Below, one piece after another: positions 23,902 to 32,626 of a DNA stretch of 64,000 bases. The position numbers were made by a program, and so were the translations under genes. The notes under the pieces were generated by a model. The model was not told where the DNA came from. It saw only the letters and a list, made by a program, of their open reading frames with translations, and searched no databases. Source of the stretch: S015-6 sp964479535. Its GTDB lineage: Bacteria; Desulfobacterota; DSWW01. Numbering within the stretch: the first letter of the stretch is position 1; each line of letters opens with the position of its first letter. The DNA lies in NCBI GenBank assembly GCA_964479535.1, contig CAYZMM010000012.1:57964-121963 (forward strand), given 5' to 3'.

Positions 23902-25443
23902 TCAAGCTCCTTCCCCGCAGGCATAGCAGGGATCCGTACGCCCGTCGAACGAAACGGGTCCATGGACGACCGGCTTTCCGACTCTCTTCGCGATGGACCG
24001 GAGCATGCCCCTGAAGAGCCAGACATGGAAAGGGTAGAAGAACCACCAGTACGCGATCCCGTAGAGTCCCCGGGGAAGGAAGGTGGAGATCTGCTGGAGT
24101 TCGGTTTCCCCCTCGGCCGTACGTTGCAGCCGGAACTGGAGCGTGGCCTCGCCCGGCATCTTCATTTCCGCCAGCAGGACGAGCCGGTTCGGGGCGTCCA
24201 CCTCCAGGACCCTCCAGAAGTCGAGGGCGTCGCCAGGGTAGAGGTGTTCCGGATGCCGACGGCCGCGCCTTATGCCGCTGCCTCCGGAAAGCATGTCCAT
24301 CCACCCCCGCGCGACCCAGAGGAAGTCACCGAAGTACCAACCGTTCTTCCCGCCGATCCTGCTGATGGGACCCCAGACCTCTGCCGGCTCGGCCCGCAGC
24401 CGGATCCGGTGGGCGCACCGGAGGACGGTGCCGCCCGCGTAAGGGGCATCCCCCTCCTGCAGCCATTCCGGAGGGGCCATGCCACCCGCATCGGACCAGC
24501 TCGTCTCCACACGCTGCTGTTCGACCCGGTCCAGGGCAAGCCGTATCGCCTCCCGGCAGGTCAGGCGCTCGCCCGGGATCATCTCCAGAATCCGGTGGTC
24601 CTTGCACAGGACCGGTGTCGACAGTCCTTCGGCCAGGGGCCTGGCGATCGAGGCGTGGACCGGTGTGACGAGGTGAATCCAGTAGGAGCTCAGCCTGGGC
24701 GTGAGGACGGGCACCGGAACGACCAGCCGCTCCCTCAGGCGGGCCTCCTCGGCATAGATATCCATGATCTCTCGGTAGGTGAGGATGTCGGGACCACCGA
24801 TATCCAGGGTCTCTCCCCGGGTCGCGTCCTGCTCGAGGCACCCCTCGAGGTAGCGGAGAACGTCCCGGATGGCGATCGGCTGGCTGGGCGTTCGGACCCA
24901 TTTGGGGGTCACCATGAAGGGGAGGCGGTCGACCAGATAGCGCAGGATTTCGAAGGACGCACTTCCTGAGCCCAGGACCATGCCGGCCCTCAGGTGGGTG
25001 GCCGGAACCGGCCCCGCCTGAAGAATGCGGGCCACCTCTCGACGGGAGCGAAGGTGTTCGCTCAGGCCGCCGTCCTCTTCTCCGAGCCCTCCCAGATAGA
25101 TGACCCGATCGGCACCTGCCTGCTCCGCCGCCACGACCAGATTCTCCGCCGCCGCCCGATCCTTTTCTGCGAACTCCCTCTTCGGACCGCTCATGGAGTG
25201 AATGAGGTAGTAGATCGCCCAGCAACCCTCCGCCGCCCGGATCATGGATTCCCGGTCAAGCGCATCGCCGTGGACGATCTCGACCTTCGGGTGGCCGGCC
25301 CAGGGCCTGCACGTCAGTTTGTCCACACTGCGGGCCATGGCCCTCACGCGGTGGCCCGACTCGAGAAGCAGGGGAATCAGCCTCCCTCCCACATAGCCGG
25401 TTGCGCCGGTCACCAATACGGGCTGCGTCCTCTTCGCGTCCAC
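23902..25443 (-). CDS. SDR oxidoreductase fused to DUF2867
   Basis: A 513-residue protein. The N-terminal half is an atypical NAD(P)-binding SDR (VTGATGYVGGRLIPLLLESG, GGLGEEDGGLSEHLRSR). The C-terminal 170 residues match DUF2867, a START/SRPBCC-like domain (WGPISRIGGKNGWYFGD, then a proline/tryptophan-rich WWFFYPFHVWLFRGM end). This fusion is common in bacteria, but its reaction is unassigned. GTG start at 25443 has AAGGAG six bases upstream. It is divergent from the photolyase. Confidence 0.88.
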   Translation of the reverse strand: MDAKRTQPVLVTGATGYVGGRLIPLLLESGHRVRAMARSVDKLTCRPWAGHPKVEIVHGDALDRESMIRAAEGCWAIYYLIHSMSGPKREFAEKDRAAAENLVVAAEQAGADRVIYLGGLGEEDGGLSEHLRSRREVARILQAGPVPATHLRAGMVLGSGSASFEILRYLVDRLPFMVTPKWVRTPSQPIAIRDVLRYLEGCLEQDATRGETLDIGGPDILTYREIMDIYAEEARLRERLVVPVPVLTPRLSSYWIHLVTPVHASIARPLAEGLSTPVLCKDHRILEMIPGERLTCREAIRLALDRVEQQRVETSWSDAGGMAPPEWLQEGDAPYAGGTVLRCAHRIRLRAEPAEVWGPISRIGGKNGWYFGDFLWVARGWMDMLSGGSGIRRGRRHPEHLYPGDALDFWRVLEVDAPNRLVLLAEMKMPGEATLQFRLQRTAEGETELQQISTFLPRGLYGIAYWWFFYPFHVWLFRGMLRSIAKRVGKPVVHGPVSFDGRTDPCYACGEGA

Positions 25444-25623
25444 GGTTTCTCCTTCCGTAAGCGTTCCCGATCAGGGCCTGTGCGACCCCTCTCTTCAAAG
25501 GCTTTCGCAGGAAAGGATGCGTGCATCACCGATAACGATCCATGCATCTCTACCGGGAGGGGGGTGGGCCTTTCCTCATGCAATCGTATACGGATCCACC
25601 AGAACCCGCAAACGAGAAGTCCA

Positions 25624-27090
25624 TTGGCAGCCGTGCCTGAACTCCGCATTCGACGGGTCAACGACGAACCGGTGAATCCGAAGGGGGGCTTCGTCCTCTA
25701 CTGGATGACATCGGCGAGGCGGACGAACAGGAACTTCGGCCTGCAGAGGACCGTCGAATGGGCCGTGGAGATGAACAAGCCCATCGTGGTGCTGGAGGCG
25801 CTCCGCTGCGGCTATCCCTGGGCCAGCGACAGGCTCCACAGGTTCATCATGGACGGGATGGCCGACAACATGTCCCGCCTGAAGGGGAAGCCGGCTCTTT
25901 ACTACCCCTATCTCGAGCCGTCCCTCGGGGACGGCAAGGGCCTTCTCAAGGCCTTCGCCGACCTTTCCTGCACCGTCGTGACCGACGATTTTCCGGCCTT
26001 CTTCCTGCCCCGCATGCTCGAGGCCGCTCGCAAGCTCCTGCCCGTACGCCTGGAGGCGGTGGACTCCAACGGGATTCTTCCGCTGGCCGCCACCGACCAG
26101 GTCTTCCCGACCGCTTTCTCGTTCCGGAGATTCCTGCAGGGCGAACTCAGGGAACACCTCGAAGCGTTTCCGAAGAAGACCCCCCTTTCCCGCGTTTCCG
26201 TGCCCCCTCCGCCGACCTTGCCGGAGAAGCTCGTGAAGCGATGGCCGGCGGCGACCGAAGAGCTTCTCCGGAGCGACCGGGAAGGGCTCGCTGACTTTCC
26301 CATCGATCACGAGGTCGAGCCTGCAGCGCTGCGTGGCGGGGCCGAGCAGGCATCCACCGCACTGACCCGGTTCCTGAAGGACCGGGTCCGGCACTACGCC
26401 GAGGAGGGGAGCCACCCGGACAGCGAAGCGACCAGCGGGCTGTCCCCCTACCTTCACTTCGGACACATTTCCTCCCACGAGGTTTTCTCCAGGCTCACGA
26501 AACACGAGAACTGGTCTCCTCGCCGCCTGGGCGACAAGGCCACGGGGGGCCGGTCCGGTTGGTGGAGGATGAGCGAGGGGGCAGAAGCGTTCCTCGATCA
26601 GCTGGTCACCTGGCGGGAGCTCGGCTACAACATGTGCTCGAAGCGAACGGATTACGCGGAATACGACTCGCTTCCCGAGTGGGTCAGAGAGACGCTGGAG
26701 AAACACGAGAAGGATCCCCGCCCCTACATTTATCCCCTTGCCGCTTTCGAGGCCGCAGACACCCATGACCCGCTCTGGAACGCGGCCCAGCGGCAGCTGC
26801 TCCAGGAAGGGCGCATCCACAACTACCTTCGCATGATCTGGGGCAAGAAGATCCTCGAGTGGTCTCCCTCACCCCGGGAGGCTCTGGCCATCATGATCGA
26901 GCTGAACGACAAATATGCCCTGGATGGCCGGGACCCGAACTCCTACAGCGGAATCTTCTGGACCCTGGGCCGCTACGACCGCCCCTGGGGCCCGGAGCGG
27001 CCCATTTTCGGGAAGATTCGATACATGAGTTCGAAGAACACGGAGCGCAAACTGCGACTCCAAAGCTACCTCGAACGATACGGCGGGTGA
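25624..27090 (+). CDS. phrB: Class II deoxyribodipyrimidine photolyase
   Basis: A 488-residue photolyase that uses light to split cyclobutane pyrimidine dimers. The N-terminal domain starts GGFVLYWMTSARRTNRNFGL, typical of class II. The C-terminal FAD-binding half has LSPYLHFGHISSHEV, DQLVTWRELGYNM, AQRQLLQEGRIHNYLRMIWG, and NSYSGIFWTLGRYDRPW. The frame is open far upstream, so the start is uncertain: TTG at 25624 with GAGAAG before it, or GTG at 25633. The hairpin at 27116-27141 ends the transcript. Its presence suggests exposure to light at some stage. Confidence 0.9.
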   Translation: MAAVPELRIRRVNDEPVNPKGGFVLYWMTSARRTNRNFGLQRTVEWAVEMNKPIVVLEALRCGYPWASDRLHRFIMDGMADNMSRLKGKPALYYPYLEPSLGDGKGLLKAFADLSCTVVTDDFPAFFLPRMLEAARKLLPVRLEAVDSNGILPLAATDQVFPTAFSFRRFLQGELREHLEAFPKKTPLSRVSVPPPPTLPEKLVKRWPAATEELLRSDREGLADFPIDHEVEPAALRGGAEQASTALTRFLKDRVRHYAEEGSHPDSEATSGLSPYLHFGHISSHEVFSRLTKHENWSPRRLGDKATGGRSGWWRMSEGAEAFLDQLVTWRELGYNMCSKRTDYAEYDSLPEWVRETLEKHEKDPRPYIYPLAAFEAADTHDPLWNAAQRQLLQEGRIHNYLRMIWGKKILEWSPSPREALAIMIELNDKYALDGRDPNSYSGIFWTLGRYDRPWGPERPIFGKIRYMSSKNTERKLRLQSYLERYGG

Positions 27091-27115
27091 CCCGCCGGTG
27101 GGTGGGAAACGACCG

Positions 27116-27141
27116 AGGGCGGGAGCTTTCCCTCCCGCCCT
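27116..27141. terminator. Bidirectional hairpin between photolyase and TPR gene
   Basis: AGGGCGGGAG-CTTTCC-CTCCCGCCCT is a perfect 10-bp stem with a 6-base loop. It lies between convergent genes. There is no T-run on either side, so strength is uncertain. Confidence 0.55.
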
Positions 27142-27178
27142 GCAAACTTGACGGAATTCGATCGTCAGAAGCGACCCG

Positions 27179-27733
27179 CTATTCGTCCAGGAAGGACTTC
27201 AGGTCCGGCGTGACCGCCCAGTCCGGTTCTCTCTCTCCGCTCAGCTCTGCCATGACCTTGTCGAACTTGGTTCTCCATATGTTGTGATCGTCTGCAAAGC
27301 CCTGCAGGTTTGCTTCGCCGATGCGAGCCGCCATCTCCATGTCCTTGCCGGCCCGGTCCATGTCACCCAGCTCGGACATGGTGGTTCCCCGGCTGAAGTA
27401 GGCGATGCCGTACCGGTCGTCCAGCTCGATCGCCTTGTCGAAGTCTTTCTTCGCGCTCTCCCGATCCTCCTTCTGGAGATGGGCAAGGCCGCGGAAATGG
27501 TAAGCCTTTGCATCGTCCGGGTGCATCTCGATGACCTTGTTGAAGTCATCCATCGCCTTGTCGATGTTCCCGGCCTTTGCCCAGGCTGCGCCGCGGCTCA
27601 TGTACGCAAGATGGAAGCGGGGATCCGCTTCGATGGCCTTGGTAAAGTGGCAAATGCTCTCTTCGTATTCCCCGCGTGCAAACAGGTTGGCACCCTGGGA
27701 GAACATGTCATATCCAGTCGAATTCGTGTTCAT
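27179..27733 (-). CDS. TPR repeat protein
   Basis: A 184-residue tetratricopeptide protein. Consecutive 34-residue units are visible: FARGEYEESICHFTKAIEAD, MSRGAAWAKAGNIDKAMDDF, FRGLAHLQKEDRESAKKDFD, and FSRGTTMSELGDMDRAGKDM. It is probably cytoplasmic, with no signal peptide. TPRs bind partner proteins; none is indicated by context. ATG at 27733 has AAGGAG upstream. Confidence 0.88.
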   Translation of the reverse strand: MNTNSTGYDMFSQGANLFARGEYEESICHFTKAIEADPRFHLAYMSRGAAWAKAGNIDKAMDDFNKVIEMHPDDAKAYHFRGLAHLQKEDRESAKKDFDKAIELDDRYGIAYFSRGTTMSELGDMDRAGKDMEMAARIGEANLQGFADDHNIWRTKFDKVMAELSGEREPDWAVTPDLKSFLDE

Positions 27734-27892
27734 GGTCACAACTCCTTCTTGATTCGAGTTTCTTATGGCTGGTGGATTTGCTAAACCTGATTAGGAAGAC
27801 GATGTCCAATCCCTATTTACATAGTAGGTTAATACCTCTTTCTTGGATGACAACCCCTGGGCACACGTTTCTTGCAAAGGCAGAGACCCGCC

Positions 27893-28558
27893 ATGGTCAT
27901 GGAAACCGACTCCTGGAAGACGAAACCGACCGACCGGTTCGTGTTGAAATGGATCAAGTGCCATCTCTCTGCAAGAGTGACCCTCAGGCTCCTGCGCCTG
28001 CGGCGGCTCCGACCCTGGATGATCACGGTCTCCTCCGCGGTCCTCGGGGTCACGTCGGGCATCCTCTTCGGCCTGGGGTGGGCTTTCACCGCCGGAGCGA
28101 CGGCCGTCGTCTCCCAGGTGCTCGACGGGGTCGACGGACAATTTGCGCGGCTCACCGGCAGGCAGAGCCGCGCCGGGGCCTTGCTCGATTCTTCCCTGGA
28201 TCGCTACGGAGACGCATCCCTGATGATCGGTATCACCGTCTACCTGTTCCGGCTGCCGGCACCGCTGCCGGCCTGGCAGGTCCTGTGCATCGCCTCCCTG
28301 GCGATCATGGGCGCCAACCTGGTCAGCTACTCGGCGGCCCGGTCGCAGGGCCTGCAGCTTCCTCTCCCCGGGCGGCCGACTCTAGCGAGCAAGGGCACCC
28401 GCACCATGGCGATGGCCTTGAGCGGCATCCTGACGCCCATCTGGCCGGCCCTGCCCCTCCTTGCGCTCTGTTACCTGGCGGTCCACACGAACCTCGTGGT
28501 GGCGAACCGGCTGGTCCACGCCGTCCGGCACGAAAGCAGAGGAGAGACCCATGATTGA
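27893..28558 (+). CDS. CDP-alcohol phosphatidyltransferase family membrane protein
   Basis: A 221-residue membrane enzyme that transfers a phospho-alcohol from a CDP-linked donor. The family signature DG-x2-AR-x8-G-x3-D-x3-D is complete in the segment DGVDGQFARL to DSSLDRYGD. About five hydrophobic helices follow or surround it. The start is one of two close ATGs (27893, 27899). Its stop overlaps the ATG of the nucleotidyltransferase by eight bases. That coupling suggests the nucleotidyltransferase makes its activated donor or modifies the same product. Confidence 0.87.
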   Translation: MVMETDSWKTKPTDRFVLKWIKCHLSARVTLRLLRLRRLRPWMITVSSAVLGVTSGILFGLGWAFTAGATAVVSQVLDGVDGQFARLTGRQSRAGALLDSSLDRYGDASLMIGITVYLFRLPAPLPAWQVLCIASLAIMGANLVSYSAARSQGLQLPLPGRPTLASKGTRTMAMALSGILTPIWPALPLLALCYLAVHTNLVVANRLVHAVRHESRGETHD

Positions 28559-29159
28559 GCTGGGGGTCATACACGGCCGTTTCCAGGTGCTTCACAACGA
28601 TCATCTCCGTTATCTGATGGCCGGAAAGGCCCGATGCCGTCATCTCGTCGTGGGCATCACGAACCCGGACCCGTTCCTGACGGTCGCGGACGAGGCGGAC
28701 CCGGAACGGCACGAGCCCCAGGCCAATCCACTGACCTATTTCGAGCGCTACGTCATGACCCGGGACGTATTGCTGGAGGCGGGCCTTTCGGACCGGGAAT
28801 TCTCGATCGTCCCCTTCCCCGTGAACCGGCCGGATCTCTATCGGTTCTACGTTCCCGTGCAGGGAACGTTCTTCCTGACCATCTACGATGACTGGGGGCG
28901 GAGGAAGAAGGAGCTGTTTGCGTCCGAGGGGCTCCGGGTCGCGGTGCTCTGGGAAAGACCGCCGGAGGAGAAGGGATTGGTTGCCGCCGAAGTAAGGGAA
29001 CGAATGGCCCGTGGCGAGACCTGGGAGGACCTGGTTCCTCCGTCCGTCGCCCGGAGAATGCTCGAATGGGACATCCCCGCACGGCTTCGCAACCCACCAA
29101 GTCCGTGCAAGGCCGCCCGCCGGCCGGACGCAGCACGAGGGGGAAGAGGACCGGAATGA
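28551..29159 (+). CDS. NMNAT-like nucleotidyltransferase
   Basis: A 202-residue nucleotidyltransferase with an N-terminal GVIHGRFQVLHNDHLRYL motif, the GxFxxxHxxH nucleotide-binding loop. It ends with EVRERMARGETWEDLVPPSV, close to archaeal-type nicotinamide-nucleotide adenylyltransferases (NadM). Its close coupling to a CDP-alcohol phosphatidyltransferase makes a cytidylyltransferase role equally possible. ATG at 28551 overlaps the upstream gene by eight bases, and its TGA overlaps the next ATG, so translation is coupled at both ends. Confidence 0.82.
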   Translation: MIELGVIHGRFQVLHNDHLRYLMAGKARCRHLVVGITNPDPFLTVADEADPERHEPQANPLTYFERYVMTRDVLLEAGLSDREFSIVPFPVNRPDLYRFYVPVQGTFFLTIYDDWGRRKKELFASEGLRVAVLWERPPEEKGLVAAEVRERMARGETWEDLVPPSVARRMLEWDIPARLRNPPSPCKAARRPDAARGGRGPE

Positions 29160-29299
29160 GCAGGCTTTACCGAGACTATGCCATGCCCTACGGCATCTTC
29201 GGCTCCATCCCGCACCTTCTGCTGATCCGACGACAGCTCGAGGGCATCTTCGACTATTGGGAACGCATCTTAACAGAGCGTTTCGGGCAAGGGAGGTAG
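29156..29299 (+). CDS. 47-residue protein in the lipid operon
   Basis: A short gene beginning ATGA-overlapped with the nucleotidyltransferase stop and ending five bases before the DUF1295 start. The product (MSRLYRDYAMPYGIFGSIPH, then a helix with LEGIFDYWERILTERFG) has no recognised family. The tight coupling on both sides and the ribosome-site-like GGGGGAAGAGGA before it argue that it is translated. It could be a small subunit or membrane-associated peptide. Confidence 0.6.
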   Translation: MSRLYRDYAMPYGIFGSIPHLLLIRRQLEGIFDYWERILTERFGQGR

Positions 29300-29303
29300 A
29301 TCC

Positions 29304-30089
29304 ATGACCATTCCACAGATGATCCTGTTCGGATGGCTTGGGATGGCCGTCATGATGGCCTCCCTGTACGTGGTTGCCCGAATCAAGAAGAACGCCGGCC
29401 TCGTGGACGCCGGCTGGGCAACGGGCCTCGCCCTTCTGGCGGTCTTCTACGCACTGGTCGCGGACGGTCTGGCCGAGAGACGGTTCCTCCTCGCTGCGCT
29501 GGGGGGATTCTGGGGGCTGAGGCTGGGTTCCTACCTGTTCTTCAACCGCTTCGTGGGCAAGCCCGAGGACAGTCGATACCAGGCATTGCGACAAGGATGG
29601 GGAGACCGGGCGGAAAGAAACCTTTTCTTCTTCTTCCAGTTCCAGGCCAGCTGGGATGTGCTCTTCTCCCTTCCCTTCCTGGCCGTTGCGTTCAATTCGA
29701 AACCGGCTCTCGGCGTCTGGGACCTGGCGGGAGTCCTCGTCTGGTTCACGGCTGTCATGGGAGAGACGGCCGCCGACCGGCAACTGTCCCGGTTCCGGGC
29801 TCAGCCCGAGAACAGGGGCAAGACGTGCAACCAGGGCCTCTGGCGCTATTCACGGCACCCGAACTACTTCTTCGAGTGGATCCACTGGTTTGCCTACATC
29901 TTTCTGGCCGTCGGCTCCTCCTACTGGTGGCTCACCCTGCTGGGGCCCGTTTTGATGGGGGTCTTTCTGCTCAAGATCACGGGTATTCCGTACACGGAGC
30001 AGCAGTCGCTGAAGAGCAAGGGAGAGTCGTATCGGGAGTACCAGCGCACCACCAGTGCCTTCATACCCTGGTTTCCAAAGCAACACTAG
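29304..30089 (+). CDS. DUF1295 family membrane protein (steroid 5-alpha-reductase-like)
   Basis: A 261-residue protein with six or seven hydrophobic helices. It matches DUF1295, the bacterial branch related to 3-oxo-5-alpha-steroid 4-dehydrogenase and isoprenylcysteine methyltransferases: KNAGLVDAGWATGLALLAV, LWRYSRHPNYFFEWIHW, GIPYTEQQSLKSKGESY, and TSAFIPWFP at the end. The SRHPNYF motif is the cofactor-binding segment of the superfamily. It probably reduces or modifies a lipid in the membrane. AAGGGAGG precedes the ATG. It ends the coupled cluster. Confidence 0.87.
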   Translation: MTIPQMILFGWLGMAVMMASLYVVARIKKNAGLVDAGWATGLALLAVFYALVADGLAERRFLLAALGGFWGLRLGSYLFFNRFVGKPEDSRYQALRQGWGDRAERNLFFFFQFQASWDVLFSLPFLAVAFNSKPALGVWDLAGVLVWFTAVMGETAADRQLSRFRAQPENRGKTCNQGLWRYSRHPNYFFEWIHWFAYIFLAVGSSYWWLTLLGPVLMGVFLLKITGIPYTEQQSLKSKGESYREYQRTTSAFIPWFPKQH

Positions 30090-30518
30090 CCCAACTTCAT
30101 CACTTTTGATACGAGATTCTTTTTATTTCAGCAGGTTATAGATTTTTCGTCACTATTTTTGTGTGTTTTCTTGGTGCCAGCTCCTTTTGGGACGGACGAC
30201 TTCGGTTGAGATTTCCAGTAGTCGATACAGCTCCCTGTGTTCGGGTTCGGGGGTCGAAGCCTTTCGGATTCGAGAGTCGTGCTGTCATTGGGGACAGCCA
30301 CCGATTTCCTTGCTGCGCCAACCGTCCATCCGGCCTGAGGAAATCGGTGGCTGTCCCCAATTACGCCCCGGCGTTGAAGTGCCCTGTCTGTGCACCCTTA
30401 TTTCTGGGACACAACACTAGGAGGCTGCTGGGAAAAGTCCCGCCTGCGGCGCTTGTTGCGAACGAAGCGTGGCAATCACCTGGTCCGCTCTCGGGACGAA
30501 ATGTCGCGCAACTGCGGG
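30090..30518. other. Non-coding stretch with inverted repeat
   Basis: About 430 bases between DUF1295 and DUF2878 with no credible gene. It holds an AT-rich start, the 23-bp inverted repeat at 30287-30361, and a GC-rich tail resembling a repeat remnant. Confidence 0.6.
30287..30361. repeat. 23-bp perfect inverted repeat (REP/RAYT-like)
   Basis: The arm ATTGGGGACAGCCACCGATT (extending three more bases) at 30287-30309 is repeated as its exact reverse complement at 30339-30361, with a 29-base loop. Such motifs are typical of REP-type repeats mobilised by Y1 transposases. None is encoded here. Alternatively it could fold as a large RNA hairpin. Confidence 0.7.
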
Positions 30519-31097
30519 TCAGGACAGTGTTGCGTCGTCCGACAGCTTCGGCTGGGAGCTCGCGGCGCGGTCGAGGACCGAGGAGAGTGCGAACAGGGCG
30601 GGCACGGTGATGCCCCAGACGACTCCGAAGGCCACGCAACTGTGCAGAAAGCTCGGATTCATGCTTGCGGCACCCAGGCCCTCGCCGGCGGCGTAGGACA
30701 TGGGCGCGGCAAGGCCACCCAGCACGCAAGCGTACAGGGGTCTTCCGTGGAGCCAGTAGAGGCTCCGGTGAAAGGTGCCCGTGAAGAGGACCCACAGGGC
30801 GATGATCCAGACCGGTGGAAGAGGCCAGGGCAGGATCTTCCGGACCGGATCGTAAACGCCTGCAAGCATCAAACCCGTGTCGACCAGGAGCCCCAAGGGA
30901 ACCCCGATCAGCAGGAAGCGGACCTCTCTTCGGGTCATGTCCGCCAGGTATCCGGCCTGAAAGAGCAGGACCAGCGCCACGAAAAGGGGGCCCAGCCAAA
31001 CCATCCCCTGCCCGGCACCCCAGACGCAGGCAAACCACCCTGCCTGGAAGGTCAAGTAATTCAGTACCTTTGCGTGCCTCCTGATCATCCCCCGCAT
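30519..31097 (-). CDS. DUF2878 family membrane protein
   Basis: A 192-residue integral membrane protein with about six hydrophobic helices. It matches DUF2878, with a N-terminal NYLTFQAGWFACVWGAGQG signature and SYAAGEGLGAA later. Function of the family is unknown; it often lies near short-chain dehydrogenase or lipid genes. ATG at 31097 has GGAG upstream. Confidence 0.78.
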   Translation of the reverse strand: MRGMIRRHAKVLNYLTFQAGWFACVWGAGQGMVWLGPLFVALVLLFQAGYLADMTRREVRFLLIGVPLGLLVDTGLMLAGVYDPVRKILPWPLPPVWIIALWVLFTGTFHRSLYWLHGRPLYACVLGGLAAPMSYAAGEGLGAASMNPSFLHSCVAFGVVWGITVPALFALSSVLDRAASSQPKLSDDATLS

Positions 31098-31237
31098 CTG
31101 CCCGTCTCCAGATCCCTCCCATGGGTTTACGTTCTGATGCAGCCATGGAGACCGAGGTTCTGAGAGAACGGTACCGGCGAGAACCAATCTGCAGGCCGAG
31201 CCATCTATATCCGAAAGAAGCCAAGAAGGGGATTCAA

Positions 31238-31774
31238 ATGAGAGGAAGGAACCGGTATAAAGGGGTCGGCCTGGTCTTGCTCATCCTGTTCCTCGCGGGC
31301 CCCGGGAACTCCCCGGCGGAGGAGCACGCCATGGGCAATCGTCTGCAGGAAATCGAAAGCCTTTTCAACAACTTCAACAAAGACACCCTGCACCTCGCCG
31401 ACGATTTCTACGACCCGGATGTGGTGTTCCGGGACCCGATCGTGGCGTTGCAGGGAAGGGATGCCCTGAAGGCCTATTACGCAGACATGTACGAAGACGT
31501 CACCAGCGTGCGGTTCGATTTCACGGGCGGAATCCAGAAGGGTGACGAAGCGGTGGTCTTCTGGACCATGGAATTCCGCACCAAGGGGCTCAAGGGCGGC
31601 GACCCCGTGCTTCTGGACGGCTCCTCCCATATTCGCTTCGGGGGGGAGGCGGGCAAGGCGGTCTATCATCGGGACTACTTCGACATGGGGGCCCTTGTGT
31701 ACGAGAACGTGCCCGTACTCGGGTCGCTGGTTCGCTACGTCAAGAACAGGTTGAGCAAACACGGGCAGGAATGA
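31238..31774 (+). CDS. Exported SnoaL/NTF2-like protein
   Basis: A 178-residue protein with an N-terminal signal-like hydrophobic stretch (GLVLLILFLAGPGNSPA). The rest resembles a SnoaL-like NTF2 cone: LADDFYDPDVVFRDPIVALQ, DALKAYYADMY, and a late YHRDYFDMG. Related proteins bind small hydrophobic molecules or act as cyclases. ATG at 31238 follows AAGGGG. The next gene is 42 bases downstream on the same strand. Confidence 0.8.
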   Translation: MRGRNRYKGVGLVLLILFLAGPGNSPAEEHAMGNRLQEIESLFNNFNKDTLHLADDFYDPDVVFRDPIVALQGRDALKAYYADMYEDVTSVRFDFTGGIQKGDEAVVFWTMEFRTKGLKGGDPVLLDGSSHIRFGGEAGKAVYHRDYFDMGALVYENVPVLGSLVRYVKNRLSKHGQE

Positions 31775-31816
31775 CCCCCCTTCCCTCCTGACCAGCCAGC
31801 GAGGACGCGCCACCTC

Positions 31817-32626
31817 ATGGTCGAATTGAACGTCATGAGCATCAATCTTCGCAAGGAAGACGAGGAAGACGGAACGAACAACTGGCCGGAGAGGATGGGC
31901 CTGGTGGTGCGCCTGCTCCGGGACCTCGCGCCCCATCTCTTCGGCACACAGGAAGGACGGAGGCCGCAGATCTACGAACTGCTGGACGCCATGGACGGCT
32001 ACGGCATCGCGGACCTTCACCGGGACTGGGACCCGGAGCGTTTCTATCCGTGCATCTTCTACCGACGGGATTCGGTGGAAGTCCTGGAGAGCGGTGACCG
32101 GTGGCTTTCCGAGAGCCCGCACGTTCATGCGAGCAAGAGCTGGGGGAGCGCCTTCCCCCGGCTGGCCACATGGGCTCGGTGCCGATCCGGGGATCGCGGG
32201 ACGCCCTTCTTCTTCGCCTGCACCCACATGGACCACGTGAGCGCGGAGGCAAGGTCCGGACAGGCCAAGGTTCTCATGGAACTTCTGAGGGAAACGAACA
32301 GGGACGATCTTCCCGTGATTCTTGTCGGCGACTTCAACGACGTACCCGGATCCGCTCCCCATCAGACCCTGACCACCTTCCTGCGGGATGTCTGGATGGA
32401 TGCCCATCCCAGGGACGCAGGGGAAGGAACCTGGCACGGCTTCTCCGGAAAGGCGCAGAAAGGCCGTGTGGACTGGATTCTTGCCAGCCCGGGGATTCAT
32501 GCCCGTGAGGTGAGCATCCTGCGAACGTCCTACCAGGGACGCTACCCCTCCGACCATTTTCCGGTCAGGGCCACCCTGGAGCTGGGGAAGCCTCCTTCTG
32601 ACCGAAGGACAGAGACGCCTTCATGA
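31817..32626 (+). CDS. Endonuclease/exonuclease/phosphatase family protein
   Basis: A 269-residue metallo-hydrolase. EEP motifs are LNVMSINLRKEDEED at the start, FGTQEGRRPQ with the catalytic Glu, TPFFFACTHMDHVS, ILVGDFNDVPGSA, and the C-terminal SDHFPVRATLE with the catalytic Asp-His pair. Superfamily members cleave phosphodiesters of DNA, lipids or nucleotides. There is no signal peptide, so it acts in the cytoplasm. Its stop overlaps the next ATG by four bases. Confidence 0.9.
   Translation: MVELNVMSINLRKEDEEDGTNNWPERMGLVVRLLRDLAPHLFGTQEGRRPQIYELLDAMDGYGIADLHRDWDPERFYPCIFYRRDSVEVLESGDRWLSESPHVHASKSWGSAFPRLATWARCRSGDRGTPFFFACTHMDHVSAEARSGQAKVLMELLRETNRDDLPVILVGDFNDVPGSAPHQTLTTFLRDVWMDAHPRDAGEGTWHGFSGKAQKGRVDWILASPGIHAREVSILRTSYQGRYPSDHFPVRATLELGKPPSDRRTETPS

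Noticed and set aside
21952..24969. 1005-codon open frame on the plus strand
   Set aside because: It is antisense to the amidohydrolase and SDR-DUF2867 genes, which show clear family motifs. The long frame has none.
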